A DNA stretch of 64,000 nucleotides. It comes from Agrobacterium tumefaciens (GTDB lineage Bacteria > Pseudomonadota > Alphaproteobacteria > Rhizobiales > Rhizobiaceae). The stretch is from assembly GCF_009649785.1 (NCBI RefSeq), contig NZ_WJOK01000001.1, forward strand, positions 124,001 through 188,000, written 5' to 3'. Position 1 is the stretch's first letter; the number at the start of each line of letters is the position of its first letter. Shown here piece after piece: positions 37,357-46,787 of the stretch. A program made the position numbers and the translations under genes. Below the pieces are notes generated by a model. The model worked only from the letters and a program-made list of their open reading frames with translations, was not told the DNA's origin and searched no databases.

Positions 37357-38027
37357 GAGGCCGCCCTCAGCAGATAACCGACGCCGCGAATACCGTGAAC
37401 CTCCAGACCCGCATCCGCTGCCTGCAATTTGCGGCGCAGACGGGAGATATGGGAATCAAGCGCATTCGACTGGATTTCATCGTCGAAATTATAAACCGCC
37501 TCTTCCAGTACCGATCGCAGCACCGTTCTGCCCTGCCGACGCAACAGGGCCTCAAGGATCAGCAATTCGCGTCTGGTCAGGGCAATAAACTCTCCCTTGA
37601 TGCGGACTTCACGGGTTTCGAAGCAAAATTCCAGCTTGCCCAGTTTCGCCGTCATCGTCACGCTGCCGGCCGGCCGGCGCATCAGGGCGCGGATGCGAGC
37701 AAGGAGTTCCTCGACAGCGAAGGGCTTGGCCAGATAATCGTCCGCACCAAGGTTCAGGCCGTTCACCCGATCCGCAAGCGTGCCTTGCGCGGTCAGCACG
37801 ATGACGGGCGGTGTGACGGGCAGCAGACGCAGATCTTCTACAAGCTGGATGCCATCGCCATCGGGCAATTGCCGGTCGAGCACGACAAGATCGTGAACAC
37901 CGTCCATGATCGCATGCCGGGCAAGATCGAGCGTGCCGACATTGTCCACGATGATATCGAACCGGTGCAGGGCGGCGGAAAGGGCTGCTGCCATTTCGCG
38001 TTCGTCTTCAACAAGCAGCAGGCGCAT
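37353..38027 (-). CDS. OmpR-family response regulator
   Basis: Response regulator of 224 aa and partner of the overlapping kinase. It starts MRLLLVEDER at ATG 38027, which puts the receiver at the very N-terminus; in-frame extension upstream is not family-like. Phospho-acceptor D51 lies in LVVLDRQLPD, and the conserved KPF lysine is in DDYLAKPFAVEE. The C-terminal winged helix carries LTRREL, NALDSHISRLRRKLQ and GIRGVGYLL. Targets are unknown; the 206-base gap upstream must hold its promoter. Confidence 0.93.
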   Translation of the reverse strand: MRLLLVEDEREMAAALSAALHRFDIIVDNVGTLDLARHAIMDGVHDLVVLDRQLPDGDGIQLVEDLRLLPVTPPVIVLTAQGTLADRVNGLNLGADDYLAKPFAVEELLARIRALMRRPAGSVTMTAKLGKLEFCFETREVRIKGEFIALTRRELLILEALLRRQGRTVLRSVLEEAVYNFDDEIQSNALDSHISRLRRKLQAADAGLEVHGIRGVGYLLRAAS

Positions 38028-38233
38028 GAATTGTTCTCGGCAGTGTCTGGCGTACGCCTTCCCGGAGAGGAAGGGGCGCGGGGGCATCGGATAAATATCA
38101 CCGTGCAGTAAGACGCGGGCAGGGGAGGGCAATTGGCCGACCCCGCTTTTTCTGCAAAGCTGAATTTATCCTGCCATTGCCGGGTTGCCTCAACATTACG
38201 CCGGTTCGAGCCGTAGCGACGGCGGAGAAGTGG

Positions 38234-39469
38234 CTACTGTCTGGCCTGAGCAGTATCCGGGACAATCCGGTAGTCATCGATACGACCCGCCGGTGCATCG
38301 GCCATCTCGCCCCGCTTGGTCAGCCGTTCGCGTGGCGATTCCACCACCGAGACACGTGTCGATACGGCCGTCGAAGGGACATCGCCAAGCAGCTTGTCAC
38401 CGCCATCGAGGTTCGGATCGGTCAGGCTGATCGGCTGGGTGCGCACCTGTCCCGCGTCGATGCCAAGCGCGGGCAGGGAGGTGAGTGCAGGCAAATTGCT
38501 GCCGTCCAGTTTCACGAGGTCCGGTCCGGCGCTGTCGAGGTGCCTGCGCACGAATTTCTCGACGTAAAAAGCAAGCTTGCGTTTGCCGGCCTGCGTCATG
38601 CCGACGCCATCTGCCTCACGCAGACGGGCCTGCTGCCCGTTCATGTCGTAGCCGGTGATGACAAATTTACCGGCCTCGTCGACAAAGCCGTCCCAGACAT
38701 CGACGAATTCGCCGCCGTATTTTTCGATATGGCTGCGATAAAGCCGGTTGAAGCCGACGAGATCGGCCGAGAGTGAGGTTGACTGGAAGGCCGGCAGGCC
38801 AACCCACAGTAGCGGCACCTTCGGCCGGCCGGCAAGGGTCAGAAGTTCATCGATCCGCCGCTCATATTCCTTGAACCAGACATCGGTGCCAAATTTTTCC
38901 CTGGTATCGCCGATCTGCATCTGCTGGCGATCGTTCGATCCCATCATGATGACGATCGTGGCGGGATTTGTTTCGGTTATGAACTGCGGCAGATTGGCGA
39001 ACCAGTCGTAATAGTCCGTGCGTACGAGGCCCGAAGAACCATTCGCGCGCACATCGACCGAAATTCCCGGAGAGCTGGCGAAGGCATTGACCAATTCTTC
39101 CCCCATGCCACCGGCCAGAAAATCACCGACGACCAGAACACGCCTGGCATTTTCAAGCTTGGCGGTCGGCTCCGGTTTTATGGTTCGCATCTGAACCACC
39201 GAAGGCGCTTTTCTTGCGGGTTGCGGGCGGGTGACTGATTTTTCACGCGGGGCAGCCGGGAAATCCCGGCGACTGCGGGGCTGGTATTCGCGGCCTGGCG
39301 TGTCCTCCCGGCCCACGGGCCGGCCAAACAGCATTTCGAACAGGGTGCGTCGCTGTTCCTGGGCGAAGGTTTGCGAAGGGACAAGCGGCGTGCACAAGAC
39401 AGCACAAAGAATGGTGGCGCAGATGCGCCAGCCCGTACTTGTGCTTTTCGCCGCAGGTTTCCTACTCAT
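38234..39469 (-). CDS. DUF459/SGNH-hydrolase-like exported protein
   Basis: Protein of 411 aa. An N-terminal signal or anchor (ICATILCAVLCTPLVPSQTFA) is followed by a basic Pro/Arg-rich linker (about 55-95). An SGNH-like domain begins with VLVVGDFLAGGM (GDFL in place of GDSL) and includes VIMMGSNDRQQM (the GxND block) and a C-terminal GVGMTQAGKRKLAFYVEKFV. A periplasmic esterase, deacetylase or acyltransferase acting on cell-wall or polysaccharide groups is plausible. ATG 39469 is chosen for AAGGA 9 bases upstream. It follows the lytic transglycosylase by 64 bases on the same strand, suggesting a joint role in the envelope. Confidence 0.82.
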   Translation of the reverse strand: MSRKPAAKSTSTGWRICATILCAVLCTPLVPSQTFAQEQRRTLFEMLFGRPVGREDTPGREYQPRSRRDFPAAPREKSVTRPQPARKAPSVVQMRTIKPEPTAKLENARRVLVVGDFLAGGMGEELVNAFASSPGISVDVRANGSSGLVRTDYYDWFANLPQFITETNPATIVIMMGSNDRQQMQIGDTREKFGTDVWFKEYERRIDELLTLAGRPKVPLLWVGLPAFQSTSLSADLVGFNRLYRSHIEKYGGEFVDVWDGFVDEAGKFVITGYDMNGQQARLREADGVGMTQAGKRKLAFYVEKFVRRHLDSAGPDLVKLDGSNLPALTSLPALGIDAGQVRTQPISLTDPNLDGGDKLLGDVPSTAVSTRVSVVESPRERLTKRGEMADAPAGRIDDYRIVPDTAQARQ

Positions 39470-39533
39470 GACATCGATCCTTCCGGATACTTCGGCGGCG
39501 TTGAAGACCGCCGCCGAATTCACCGGCATATTA

Positions 39534-40757
39534 TCAATTCCGCAGTGCTCTCAGCAATCGCTGCGACGGCTGACCGTCGGTTTCCAGACCCATGCGCGAC
39601 TGGATGGCGCTGATCGCCGCCTTCGAGCCGGAGCCGAAATTGCCATCGACTTCGCCATCGTAATAGCCAAGTTCTTTCATGCGGGTCTGGAGTTCGAATT
39701 TTTCACGAATATCCAGCGTGCCGTCCGGACGCGGCCATTTCTGCTGCATGCCGCCATAACCGGCGATCTCGTCAGCAAGCAGGCCAACGGCCAGCGCATA
39801 GCTGTCGGATGCGTTGTATTTCTTGATGGTGAAGAAGTTTTTCATCATCAGGAAACCTGGACCATTTGCCCCACCCTGCAGTTTCAGCATGGCGCGATCG
39901 GAGCCGCGGGTGAAATTCTTGCCGTTCGGGCGGGCAAAGCCAAGCTTGGTCCATTCCGCAATAGACTTCGTCTGCCCCTCATAACGGGCGCCGCCACGCG
40001 GCACGGCTGTTTCGTAACCCCAGGTCCGGCCGGGTTCCCAGCCGTTCTTGGCGAGTAGATTGGCGGCCGTCGCCAGCGCGTCCGGAACCGAGTGCCAGAT
40101 GTCGCGCTTACCGTTGCCGTCCGCATCGACAGCATAGAGCAGGTAGCTGGTCGGAATGAATTGGGTATGGCCCATCGCCCCCGCCCAGGAACCCGTCAGC
40201 TGCTTGGGCGTGACATCGCCTGCCTGCAGGATTTTGAGTGCGGCGATCAATTGCGTGCGCGCGAACTTGGCGCGTTTGGGGTCGGAATAGGCGAGCGTGG
40301 CCAGTGCCTGCGGAATATTGTGCAGGCGCTCCGGCTTTTCGAGAACCGCGCCGTAATTCGATTCCATCGACCAGATGGCGAGAATGATATGTTTGTCGAC
40401 GTTGAAGTTACGCTCGATCCAGTTGAGCGTCGTCGCGTGCTTCATCTTCATCTCGCGGCCGATGCGCACCGTATAGGGGTTGACGCGGGAATCGAGATAA
40501 TCCCAGATCTGGGTGGTGAATTCCGGCTGGAAGGTCGCCTTGCGCAGCGCATCCGGATCCGGCTCGCTGACACCAGCAAAGGCTTTCTGGTAGGTCGCCT
40601 TGCTAATGCCTTCTTTCGCGGCTGTTGCGTAGAACTGGTTGATCCACTGCTTGAACCCAGCATCGGCCCGGGCCGAGACGGGGGCCAGCGAGATCGCCAG
40701 ACCTGCAACCATCATGCAGCCGAATTTGCGGACATTTGAAAGGATCATCTTTGTCAT
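39534..40757 (-). CDS. Lytic murein transglycosylase, MltB-like
   Basis: Periplasmic enzyme of 407 aa that cleaves peptidoglycan glycan strands to 1,6-anhydro ends. A signal peptide (cut near VSARA-DAG) is followed by the SLT/MltB domain with the catalytic glutamate in AIWSMESNYGAVLEK, plus GAMGHTQFIPTSYL and DADGNGKRDIW. The C-terminal 60 residues are a peptidoglycan-binding domain (ELQTRMKELGYYDGEVDGNF). The best start is ATG 40757. It precedes the DUF459 gene in one operon and is divergent from galU. Confidence 0.9.
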   Translation of the reverse strand: MTKMILSNVRKFGCMMVAGLAISLAPVSARADAGFKQWINQFYATAAKEGISKATYQKAFAGVSEPDPDALRKATFQPEFTTQIWDYLDSRVNPYTVRIGREMKMKHATTLNWIERNFNVDKHIILAIWSMESNYGAVLEKPERLHNIPQALATLAYSDPKRAKFARTQLIAALKILQAGDVTPKQLTGSWAGAMGHTQFIPTSYLLYAVDADGNGKRDIWHSVPDALATAANLLAKNGWEPGRTWGYETAVPRGGARYEGQTKSIAEWTKLGFARPNGKNFTRGSDRAMLKLQGGANGPGFLMMKNFFTIKKYNASDSYALAVGLLADEIAGYGGMQQKWPRPDGTLDIREKFELQTRMKELGYYDGEVDGNFGSGSKAAISAIQSRMGLETDGQPSQRLLRALRN

Positions 40758-40847
40758 CGTCAGTCTTTCGTTCTCTCGAATATCATTTCGATTGCGAAAA
40801 CGCATCGGGCGTCGTCATGCATAACAAAAGAATGTCAACAAATTCTT

Positions 40848-40907
40848 TACCATTAATAGATGGTAGCGTCACCCTTTACAAAACGTTGTTATTTTTGAAA
40901 TAACAAC
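40848..40907. promoter_or_regulatory. Two inverted repeats in the mltB-galU divergent region
   Basis: TACCAT-N6-ATGGTA (40848-40865) and the perfect GTTGTTATTT-TTG-AAATAACAAC (40885-40907). The second lies 45 bases before the galU start and could be an operator or an AT-rich stem in the leader. No known consensus is recognised. Confidence 0.5.
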
Positions 40908-40952
40908 ACTGTGCGGGGATTGTGATCAAGTTTTATCTCTCAGGAGGGATAT

Positions 40953-41840
40953 GTGGTAGAACATAAGAAAATTCGGAAGGCCGTATTTCCGGTCGCAGGT
41001 CTGGGTACGCGTTTCCTGCCCGCAACCAAGGCGGTTCCGAAAGAAATGCTCACTGTCGTTGACAAGCCGGTCATTCAATACGTCGTCGACGAGGCGGCGG
41101 AAGCGGGAATCGAGCATTTTGTATTTGTCACCGGCCGTGGCAAGGCGGTGATTGAAGATTATTTTGATATTCAATTTGAACTCGAACAAATGCTGCGCGA
41201 GCGCAACAAGAATGCCGAGCTTACATTGCTGGCCGGCCTTCTGCCCAAGGCGGGCACGGCAAGCTTCACGCGTCAGCAGGTGCCGCTTGGTCTTGGCCAT
41301 GCGGTCTGGTGTGCGCGTGATATCGTCGGCGACGAGCCTTTCGCCGTGCTGCTGCCTGATATGATCATGCATTCACAGAAAAGCTGCCTCAAGGGCATGG
41401 TCGAACTTTATGACCAGACCGCCGGCAACGTCATCGCGGTGCAGGAATGCGCTCCCGATCAGACGCATAAATACGGCATCGTCGGCGTGGGTAACGCCGT
41501 GGGCGAGGGTTTCAAGATCACTGAAATGGTCGAGAAGCCTGCCAAGGGTACGGCACCTTCGAATTTCTACATCAACGGTCGCTACATCCTTCAGCCTGAG
41601 ATTTTCGACATTCTGGAAAATCAGGAACGGGGCGCCGGCAACGAAATCCAGCTGACGGACGGCATGTTGACGCTTGCCAAGTCCCAGGAATTCGCTGGCT
41701 ATCATTTCCGCGGGCAGACGTTCGATTGCGGCGCCAAGGATGGTTTCATTCTTGCCAACGTTGCTTTCGCGCTCGAACGCGCTGACATCCGCCCCGCAAT
41801 CGAGGAGCCGATCAAGGCTCTTATCGACGGACTGAAGTAA
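40953..41840 (+). CDS. galU: UTP-glucose-1-phosphate uridylyltransferase
   Basis: Makes UDP-glucose from UTP and glucose-1-phosphate for exopolysaccharide, LPS and cyclic glucan synthesis. 295 aa, the normal length, with the nucleotide-binding signature [18 protein letters not shown] at about residues 16-33, the substrate motif EMVEKPAKG and the C-terminal FDCGAKDGF. The start is GTG 40953 ([15 protein letters not shown]) with AGGAGG at 40942-40947; the ATG two bases earlier runs straight into a stop. A terminator follows. Confidence 0.96.
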   Translation: MVEHKKIRKAVFPVAGLGTRFLPATKAVPKEMLTVVDKPVIQYVVDEAAEAGIEHFVFVTGRGKAVIEDYFDIQFELEQMLRERNKNAELTLLAGLLPKAGTASFTRQQVPLGLGHAVWCARDIVGDEPFAVLLPDMIMHSQKSCLKGMVELYDQTAGNVIAVQECAPDQTHKYGIVGVGNAVGEGFKITEMVEKPAKGTAPSNFYINGRYILQPEIFDILENQERGAGNEIQLTDGMLTLAKSQEFAGYHFRGQTFDCGAKDGFILANVAFALERADIRPAIEEPIKALIDGLK

Positions 41841-41860
41841 TTTACCAACTGGACAACGGG

Positions 41861-41890
41861 ATCCCGGCCTTCGCGCCGGGATTTCTGTTT
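41861..41890. terminator. Terminator after galU
   Basis: ATCCCGGC-N6-GCCGGGAT is an 8-base stem (41861-41882) followed by TTCTGTTT. It lies between convergent galU and the porin gene. Confidence 0.75.
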
Positions 41891-41899
41891 GGGGCGACG

Positions 41900-43378
41900 C
41901 TATCGTTTCAGGACAAGCCCCGCGCCGACGCGCAGTTCGTTGCTGTCATAAATTGGCGTCCACTGATAACTAACGTCCGCCGTCAGATCGAGATAGCGGT
42001 TCAGCCCCCAGGTCAAGCCAGCGCCTGCGGTGTATTCCACGGCATCCTCGATATCGGAGGAGGGAAATGTCCGGTGCACGATCTGCCCGGTCAGCCGCGC
42101 GACCAGATTGCTGCGCAATTCATGGGTCAGCCCGGCATCCAGCCGATAGGAAATCCAGCCGCCCTGTGGTCCGCCGGCGAAATCCTCTATCGTCGTGCGC
42201 AGGCCAAGATTGACGTTGGTGCCGCGCTGCGGCGACCAGTTCAGTTCGCCGTCCAGTGTCAGCGCGCCGATGGAAGCGATGCGGTCGTCGTCATATTGTT
42301 TGCGTAGATAGCCGATGGCGGCCTCGCCGCGGGTCTTCTCGCCAAGATCGACCTCGGCTCCAATTTTGGCGCCGTAGGAATTCGAGGATCGTGCGTAACC
42401 GGTATTGTCCAGGCGCCTGTCATATTTGGTCGTTCCCGCGTTCAATTCGAGGAACGGGATCAGGGCCGGTGACAATTCGTAGCCGATGCGGCCGCGCAGG
42501 TTCGCGCCGTTTTGGTCGCGATCGCTAAGACTGATCGGCTGGCCGTTTATGCCCTTTGCATCCGTGTAGACCGTACGCGACAGATCGAGCGCCGCCAGCC
42601 CGCGCAGCTTGCCGAAATCCCGTTGGATCGATGCGCCGGTCGTGAAACGGTGTTCTCCGCCCTGAACGGCAGCGCCGGTCAAAGCGTTGGGGTCCGTGGT
42701 GCCTTCACGACTGAATTCGTAACCCGCCTTGAGATTAGCCGTCGTTTCTTCGCCGAGATCGAGGCGCAGATCGGCTTCTATCCGCGCCCTCGGCTCTTCA
42801 CCATTCTTGCTGCCGAAATTTTTCTCCCAGGCGCCATCGCCTGTTACAGTCAGCGCATGGCGGGACCAGTCGCTGGTTAGCGTGCCGCGAATACCTGTCG
42901 TCAGGTAGTTACGTCTGGAAGGGCCGCCGGTGTTCGTCTGCTTTTCCGTATTGATCGTTTGGCTGATCGAAGGCCGCAGCAGGAATGTACCGAGCCGGAT
43001 GCCGGGGGTTTGTCCGGGTTCGGTGGCTCTTTGCGGGTTTTCACCGCCGTCTACCGTTGGCTCATATGGGTTTTCCGCGTCGGCATAAGGCTGGCCCGCT
43101 TCTTCCTGCTGTTCGGAAATGGGGTCGCCCGGATTATTCGAGGGGCGCCATAGTTGCTGTGGCGGTGCTGCTCGCACCGTGCTTGCCTCGTTTTCAGTTG
43201 TCGTTGTGGGGTTCTCTGTCGGCGTTGAATCGCCGGATGGAACTGCGACCGGCAGCCGCGTGGCCGCTGTTTGCGCGAAAACAGTCCCCGGGGTGTAGAG
43301 AAGCGTACAGGCAAGCAGCAGCAGGGTTGCTGCTTTCCGCGACGTCGGCAGACGTGTGGCGGTGCCCTTCACAATCAT
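41900..43378 (-). CDS. Outer-membrane beta-barrel protein, BBP2-like putative porin
   Basis: Protein of about 490 aa. A signal peptide (ATLLLLACTLLYTPGTVFA-Q) and an acidic, low-complexity region rich in Pro, Thr and Glu (about 40-130) precede a barrel domain of alternating short strands that ends in VGAGLVLKR. Repeated motifs such as LRLDLGEETTANLKAGYEFSR look like the BBP2 putative porin family, often found near polysaccharide genes. ATG 43378 abuts a ribosome-like GAGGA; GTG 43372 has better spacing (6 bases) and may be the true start. It is divergent from the PAS gene. Confidence 0.8.
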   Translation of the reverse strand: MIVKGTATRLPTSRKAATLLLLACTLLYTPGTVFAQTAATRLPVAVPSGDSTPTENPTTTTENEASTVRAAPPQQLWRPSNNPGDPISEQQEEAGQPYADAENPYEPTVDGGENPQRATEPGQTPGIRLGTFLLRPSISQTINTEKQTNTGGPSRRNYLTTGIRGTLTSDWSRHALTVTGDGAWEKNFGSKNGEEPRARIEADLRLDLGEETTANLKAGYEFSREGTTDPNALTGAAVQGGEHRFTTGASIQRDFGKLRGLAALDLSRTVYTDAKGINGQPISLSDRDQNGANLRGRIGYELSPALIPFLELNAGTTKYDRRLDNTGYARSSNSYGAKIGAEVDLGEKTRGEAAIGYLRKQYDDDRIASIGALTLDGELNWSPQRGTNVNLGLRTTIEDFAGGPQGGWISYRLDAGLTHELRSNLVARLTGQIVHRTFPSSDIEDAVEYTAGAGLTWGLNRYLDLTADVSYQWTPIYDSNELRVGAGLVLKR

Positions 43379-43782
43379 TCCTCTTCACCCGGCGCATTTG
43401 GCCGATGTCGGATCGAAAGTTCGTCTCAGCATTTCCTGAAGCCGAATGAGCGGCAGACAGATGAAGTGGACGACCAAGAGACCAGACACGCGACGCAAGT
43501 TTTAATATCGCTTTAACAATAGGATTTTTATGGTTAACAGTTGATAAAGACCTCCCGGATTTCACCACATCTGTGGCTGCGGCAAAGCTGGGGGGCTTCC
43601 TCGTTCGATCTGGCCGCTTCGGCACCGCGACTGAAGAAAATTTGCCGAGATGCCCAATATTTCGAATATGATCAGATTTAAACGTTTCATTTTGATACGG
43701 AATCGCCCTATGATTGGGTGGAACTCGTCCGTTTTATTTTAGCAATCCAATTGATTTTTATTTTGTGTCACAGCGTCGTTTC
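43379..43782. other. 404-base divergent intergenic region
   Basis: AT-rich compared with its surroundings, especially 43500-43780. No coding frame with family resemblance is seen. It must contain promoters for the porin gene (minus) and the PAS gene (plus). No operator was recognised. Confidence 0.5.
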
Positions 43783-44148
43783 ATGAATCCCGTTTTGAAC
43801 GTCAAGCAGGTCGGTTTTTATTGCTGGGATATTACCAATGACCGATTCTATCTAGACGAAGTCTGCGCTGAACTCTTGGGCATTCCTTTGCGGCAGGCGA
43901 TGCAGGGCATCAGCATTTTCCAGATGCTCGAAAAAGTGGATATCGGCCATCGCAATCATGTGATCGAAACGGCGCTCACGACGCTCAAGGCCGCCAGCTT
44001 TTACCATCAGGAATATGCCGTGCGCCGTGATGACGGCTCTATCTCGTGGATAAGGACAGTCGGGCGATATCTGGTCGATGAAGAGAACATCCCTTTCAAG
44101 CGGATGGGAACGATGGAGGAGATTTCTCCGCCGAACCTGCGCCACTAA
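43783..44148 (+). CDS. Single PAS-domain protein
   Basis: A 121-aa cytoplasmic protein made almost wholly of one PAS fold: VKQVGFYCWDITNDRFYLDE, then LLGIPLRQAMQGISIFQML, then the PAC half EYAVRRDDGSISWIRTVGRY and FKRMGTMEEISP. There is no output domain, so it would act by binding a partner or be a domain broken from a larger sensor. ATG 43783 is the first methionine before the fold; the ribosome site is weak, and an in-frame TTG at 43714 would add 23 residues. The next gene (60 bases on) is an arabinose-5-phosphate isomerase. Confidence 0.75.
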   Translation: MNPVLNVKQVGFYCWDITNDRFYLDEVCAELLGIPLRQAMQGISIFQMLEKVDIGHRNHVIETALTTLKAASFYHQEYAVRRDDGSISWIRTVGRYLVDEENIPFKRMGTMEEISPPNLRH

Positions 44149-44208
44149 AGAGCGGCGATTTTCGGCTGTAGAGTGGACTTATTCCGGTTGAAATAGTAAC
44201 AGTCGGCC

Positions 44209-45204
44209 ATGATTACGAGAGCCGTCAAACTGGTTGAAGACAATGCGATTGAATCCGCCGTGCGGACGATTTCGATGGAGAGGGCTGGCCTTGCCGCTCT
44301 TGAAGAGGCCCTCAGGAACGGGCTTTCCGAACCTTTCTGCAAGGCGATCGAGACGATCGGCCAGTCTAATGGCCGCCTCATCATCACCGGTGTTGGTAAA
44401 AGCGGCCACATAGGCGCCAAGCTCGCGGCCACCTTCGCCTCCACGGGAACGCCTGCGTTTTTCGTGCATGCGGCAGAGGCCAACCACGGCGATCTGGGCA
44501 TGATCGGCGGCGATGATGTGGTGCTGGCGATCTCCAAAGGCGGTGAAAGTTCAGAGCTGCGTAGCATCATCAACTATTCGCGCCGTTTCTCCATCCCGCT
44601 GATTGCACTTACCTGTTCGGAGAGTGCATCGCTGGCGAAGGCAGCCGATATCGTGCTTCTGGTTCCCAATGAACAGGAAGCCTGCCCGCTCGGACTTGCG
44701 CCTACCACCTCAACATTGATGCAGCTGGCACTTGGCGATGCCCTTGCCGTTGCGCTTCTGGAAGCACGCAATTTCACTGCCGGTGATTTCAAGGTGTTTC
44801 ACCCCGGCGGCAAACTGGGCGCGGGCCTTACGCTGGTCAGCGATATCATGCATACCGGCGACCGGGTGCCGCTAGTCGGCAAGGGAACTTCCATGCCGGA
44901 AGCAGTCAGTGTTCTTTCCCGCAAGCATTTCGGCTGCGTCGGTATTCTCGACGAGGATGGCCGTCTGTGTGGCATCGTCACCGAGGGCGATATGGCGCGC
45001 AACCTGTCGCGCAACCTCGCGGAATTGACGGTGGACGACATCATGACCCGTACTCCGAAAACGGTCAAAAAATCGGTGCTGGCGACCAGCGCTCTCGCGA
45101 CGCTGGAAAAATTCCATATCGGTGCGCTGATCGTCGTTGATGACGATAACCGACCAATAGGGCTGGTGCATTTCCACGATCTGTTGAGAATCGGTGTAGC
45201 CTGA
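44209..45204 (+). CDS. KpsF/GutQ-family arabinose-5-phosphate isomerase
   Basis: Interconverts ribulose-5-phosphate and arabinose-5-phosphate, the first step to KDO for lipopolysaccharide. 331 aa. The SIS domain (about 35-190) carries ITGVGKSGHIGAKLAATFAS, HAAEANHGDLGMI and ISKGGESSEL, and the TTSTLMQLALGDALAV helix is typical. Two CBS domains follow (about 210-330), with EGDMARNL and LATLEKFHIGALIVVDDD. It is convergent with nfeD, with only 3 bases between stop codons and no terminator. Confidence 0.93.
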   Translation: MITRAVKLVEDNAIESAVRTISMERAGLAALEEALRNGLSEPFCKAIETIGQSNGRLIITGVGKSGHIGAKLAATFASTGTPAFFVHAAEANHGDLGMIGGDDVVLAISKGGESSELRSIINYSRRFSIPLIALTCSESASLAKAADIVLLVPNEQEACPLGLAPTTSTLMQLALGDALAVALLEARNFTAGDFKVFHPGGKLGAGLTLVSDIMHTGDRVPLVGKGTSMPEAVSVLSRKHFGCVGILDEDGRLCGIVTEGDMARNLSRNLAELTVDDIMTRTPKTVKKSVLATSALATLEKFHIGALIVVDDDNRPIGLVHFHDLLRIGVA

Positions 45205-45207
45205 TCG

Positions 45208-45675
45208 CTATGGGCGGTCGAGCGGCTCTATCGTCAGGGTCCGGCCACGCGCAGCTGCGATCCTGACACGTGTTCCGGCTGGCATGTCCTCACCGTTAAC
45301 GGACCACCAGGTATCGTCCAGCCTTATGCGGCCGCGTCCTTCGACAACCGGCTCCTGCAGGGTCGCTGTGCGGCCAACAAGGCTGGCTTCCCGTTGATTG
45401 AGGAAGGGTTCGTCGCTTGCCTCACGGTTTTTGCCGAAATATTTCCGGCCAAGCAGGGCGAAGGCGATGGAGAGGGCGGCAAACAGCACCAGTTGCAATT
45501 GCCACGCCCAGAATGCAGCATCCCAGAACAGCAGGGAGAGCGCGCCGATCACCAGCGCGGCAATGCCAATCCAGATCAGAAACACGCCCGGAGCGACCAG
45601 CTCGGCAGCCAGCAGAATGAAGCCGGCAATCCACCAGCTCCATGGTCCCAGTTCCGTGGCAAGCCGTTGCAGCAT
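45208..45675 (-). CDS. NfeD-family membrane protein
   Basis: Partner protein of SPFH/stomatin proteins, 155 aa, with three to four hydrophobic segments (about 12-80) and a C-terminal OB-fold soluble domain (SLVGRTATLQEPVVEGRGRI ... WSVNGEDMPAGTRVRI). ATG 45675 is preferred because GGAG is then 8 bases away; GTG 45681 would overlap the SPFH stop. It follows the SPFH gene in one operon, the classic pairing. The role in membrane microdomain or quality control is inferred from the family. Confidence 0.9.
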   Translation of the reverse strand: MLQRLATELGPWSWWIAGFILLAAELVAPGVFLIWIGIAALVIGALSLLFWDAAFWAWQLQLVLFAALSIAFALLGRKYFGKNREASDEPFLNQREASLVGRTATLQEPVVEGRGRIRLDDTWWSVNGEDMPAGTRVRIAAARGRTLTIEPLDRP

Positions 45676-45677
45676 CG

Positions 45678-46727
45678 TCACTTCTCCGATGAAGAGCCGA
45701 AGGGATTACCGGGAATTGTCACGTTGATGGCCTGGGCCGAAGGCCGCGACGGCGGCACCGAGCGGGAAGATGCGGGGACGGCAGGCGCCGTTGGTGCATC
45801 GCCCTTGTCGCCGAAAACGTCACGGGCGATTGCCCCTATGCCGCCGAGCGAGCCGATCAATGCAGAAGCCTCCATCGGCATCAACACGATTTTCGAGTTT
45901 TTGGCGGTGCCGATACTGGAGAGCGCTTCGGTATATTTCTGGGCAACGAAGTAATTGATCGCGTGGACATTGCCGGCAGCGATGGCTTCCGACACCATGC
46001 GGGTGGCGTTGGCTTCGGCCTCGGCCAGACGCTCGCGGGCCTCGGCATCGCGGAACGCCGCTTCGCGCTGGCCTTCCGCCTCGAGAATGGCAGATTGTTT
46101 TGCGCCCTCTGCGCGCAGAATCTGAGCATTGCGGGCGCCCTCGGCCTCCAGCACCTGCGCGCGTTTTTCACGCTCCGCCTTCATCTGCCTTGCCATGGAA
46201 TCGACGAGATCTTTCGGCGGCGCGATATCTTTGATCTCGATGCGCGTAACCTTGATACCCCATGGTCCCACCGCCTCGTCAACCACGCGCAGCAGGCGAT
46301 CGTTGATGGCATCACGGTTCGACAATAACTCATCGAGATCCATCGAGCCCATTACCGAGCGGATGTTGGTCATGGTGAGGTTTTCAATAGCCATTTCCAG
46401 ATTGGTGATCTGGTAAGCGGCCTGCGCGGCATTGAGGACCTGATAGAAAGTGACGGCATCAGCCGAGACACTGGCATTATCGCGGGTGATAACTTCCTGT
46501 GTCGGTATATGCAGAACCTGCTCCATCACATTCATCTTCGAACCGATGCTTTCGAAGAACGGCACGATGAGGTTGAGGCCCGGCTCGAGTGTGCGGGTGT
46601 AGCGCCCGAACCGTTCAACCGTGTAGCGATGTCCCTGCGGTACGGTCTTGATGCCGGCAAAGAGCACCAGAATAACCAAAACAACCGCCGCTATGACGAC
46701 GATATCGAAACCGCCCAATGCAATCAT
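45678..46727 (-). CDS. SPFH/Band 7-domain protein (stomatin/QmcA-like)
   Basis: Membrane-anchored scaffold protein of 349 aa. An N-terminal membrane helix (IVVIAAVVLVILVLFAGI) is followed by the Band 7 domain (KTVPQGHRYTVERFGRYTRT ... SVMGSMDLDELLSNRDAIND) and an Ala/Glu coiled coil (about 175-240, AEGARNAQILRAEGAK). ATG 46727 is chosen for GGAGGA 8 bases upstream; the in-frame GTG codons further up contain that site. It is followed by nfeD. It probably forms ring-like assemblies with NfeD in the inner membrane. Confidence 0.93.
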   Translation of the reverse strand: MIALGGFDIVVIAAVVLVILVLFAGIKTVPQGHRYTVERFGRYTRTLEPGLNLIVPFFESIGSKMNVMEQVLHIPTQEVITRDNASVSADAVTFYQVLNAAQAAYQITNLEMAIENLTMTNIRSVMGSMDLDELLSNRDAINDRLLRVVDEAVGPWGIKVTRIEIKDIAPPKDLVDSMARQMKAEREKRAQVLEAEGARNAQILRAEGAKQSAILEAEGQREAAFRDAEARERLAEAEANATRMVSEAIAAGNVHAINYFVAQKYTEALSSIGTAKNSKIVLMPMEASALIGSLGGIGAIARDVFGDKGDAPTAPAVPASSRSVPPSRPSAQAINVTIPGNPFGSSSEK

Positions 46728-46787
46728 CACTTTTTCCTCCAGCACCACAACCTTTTGGGATCTTACACCCGCATCGTTATGGCAAGA

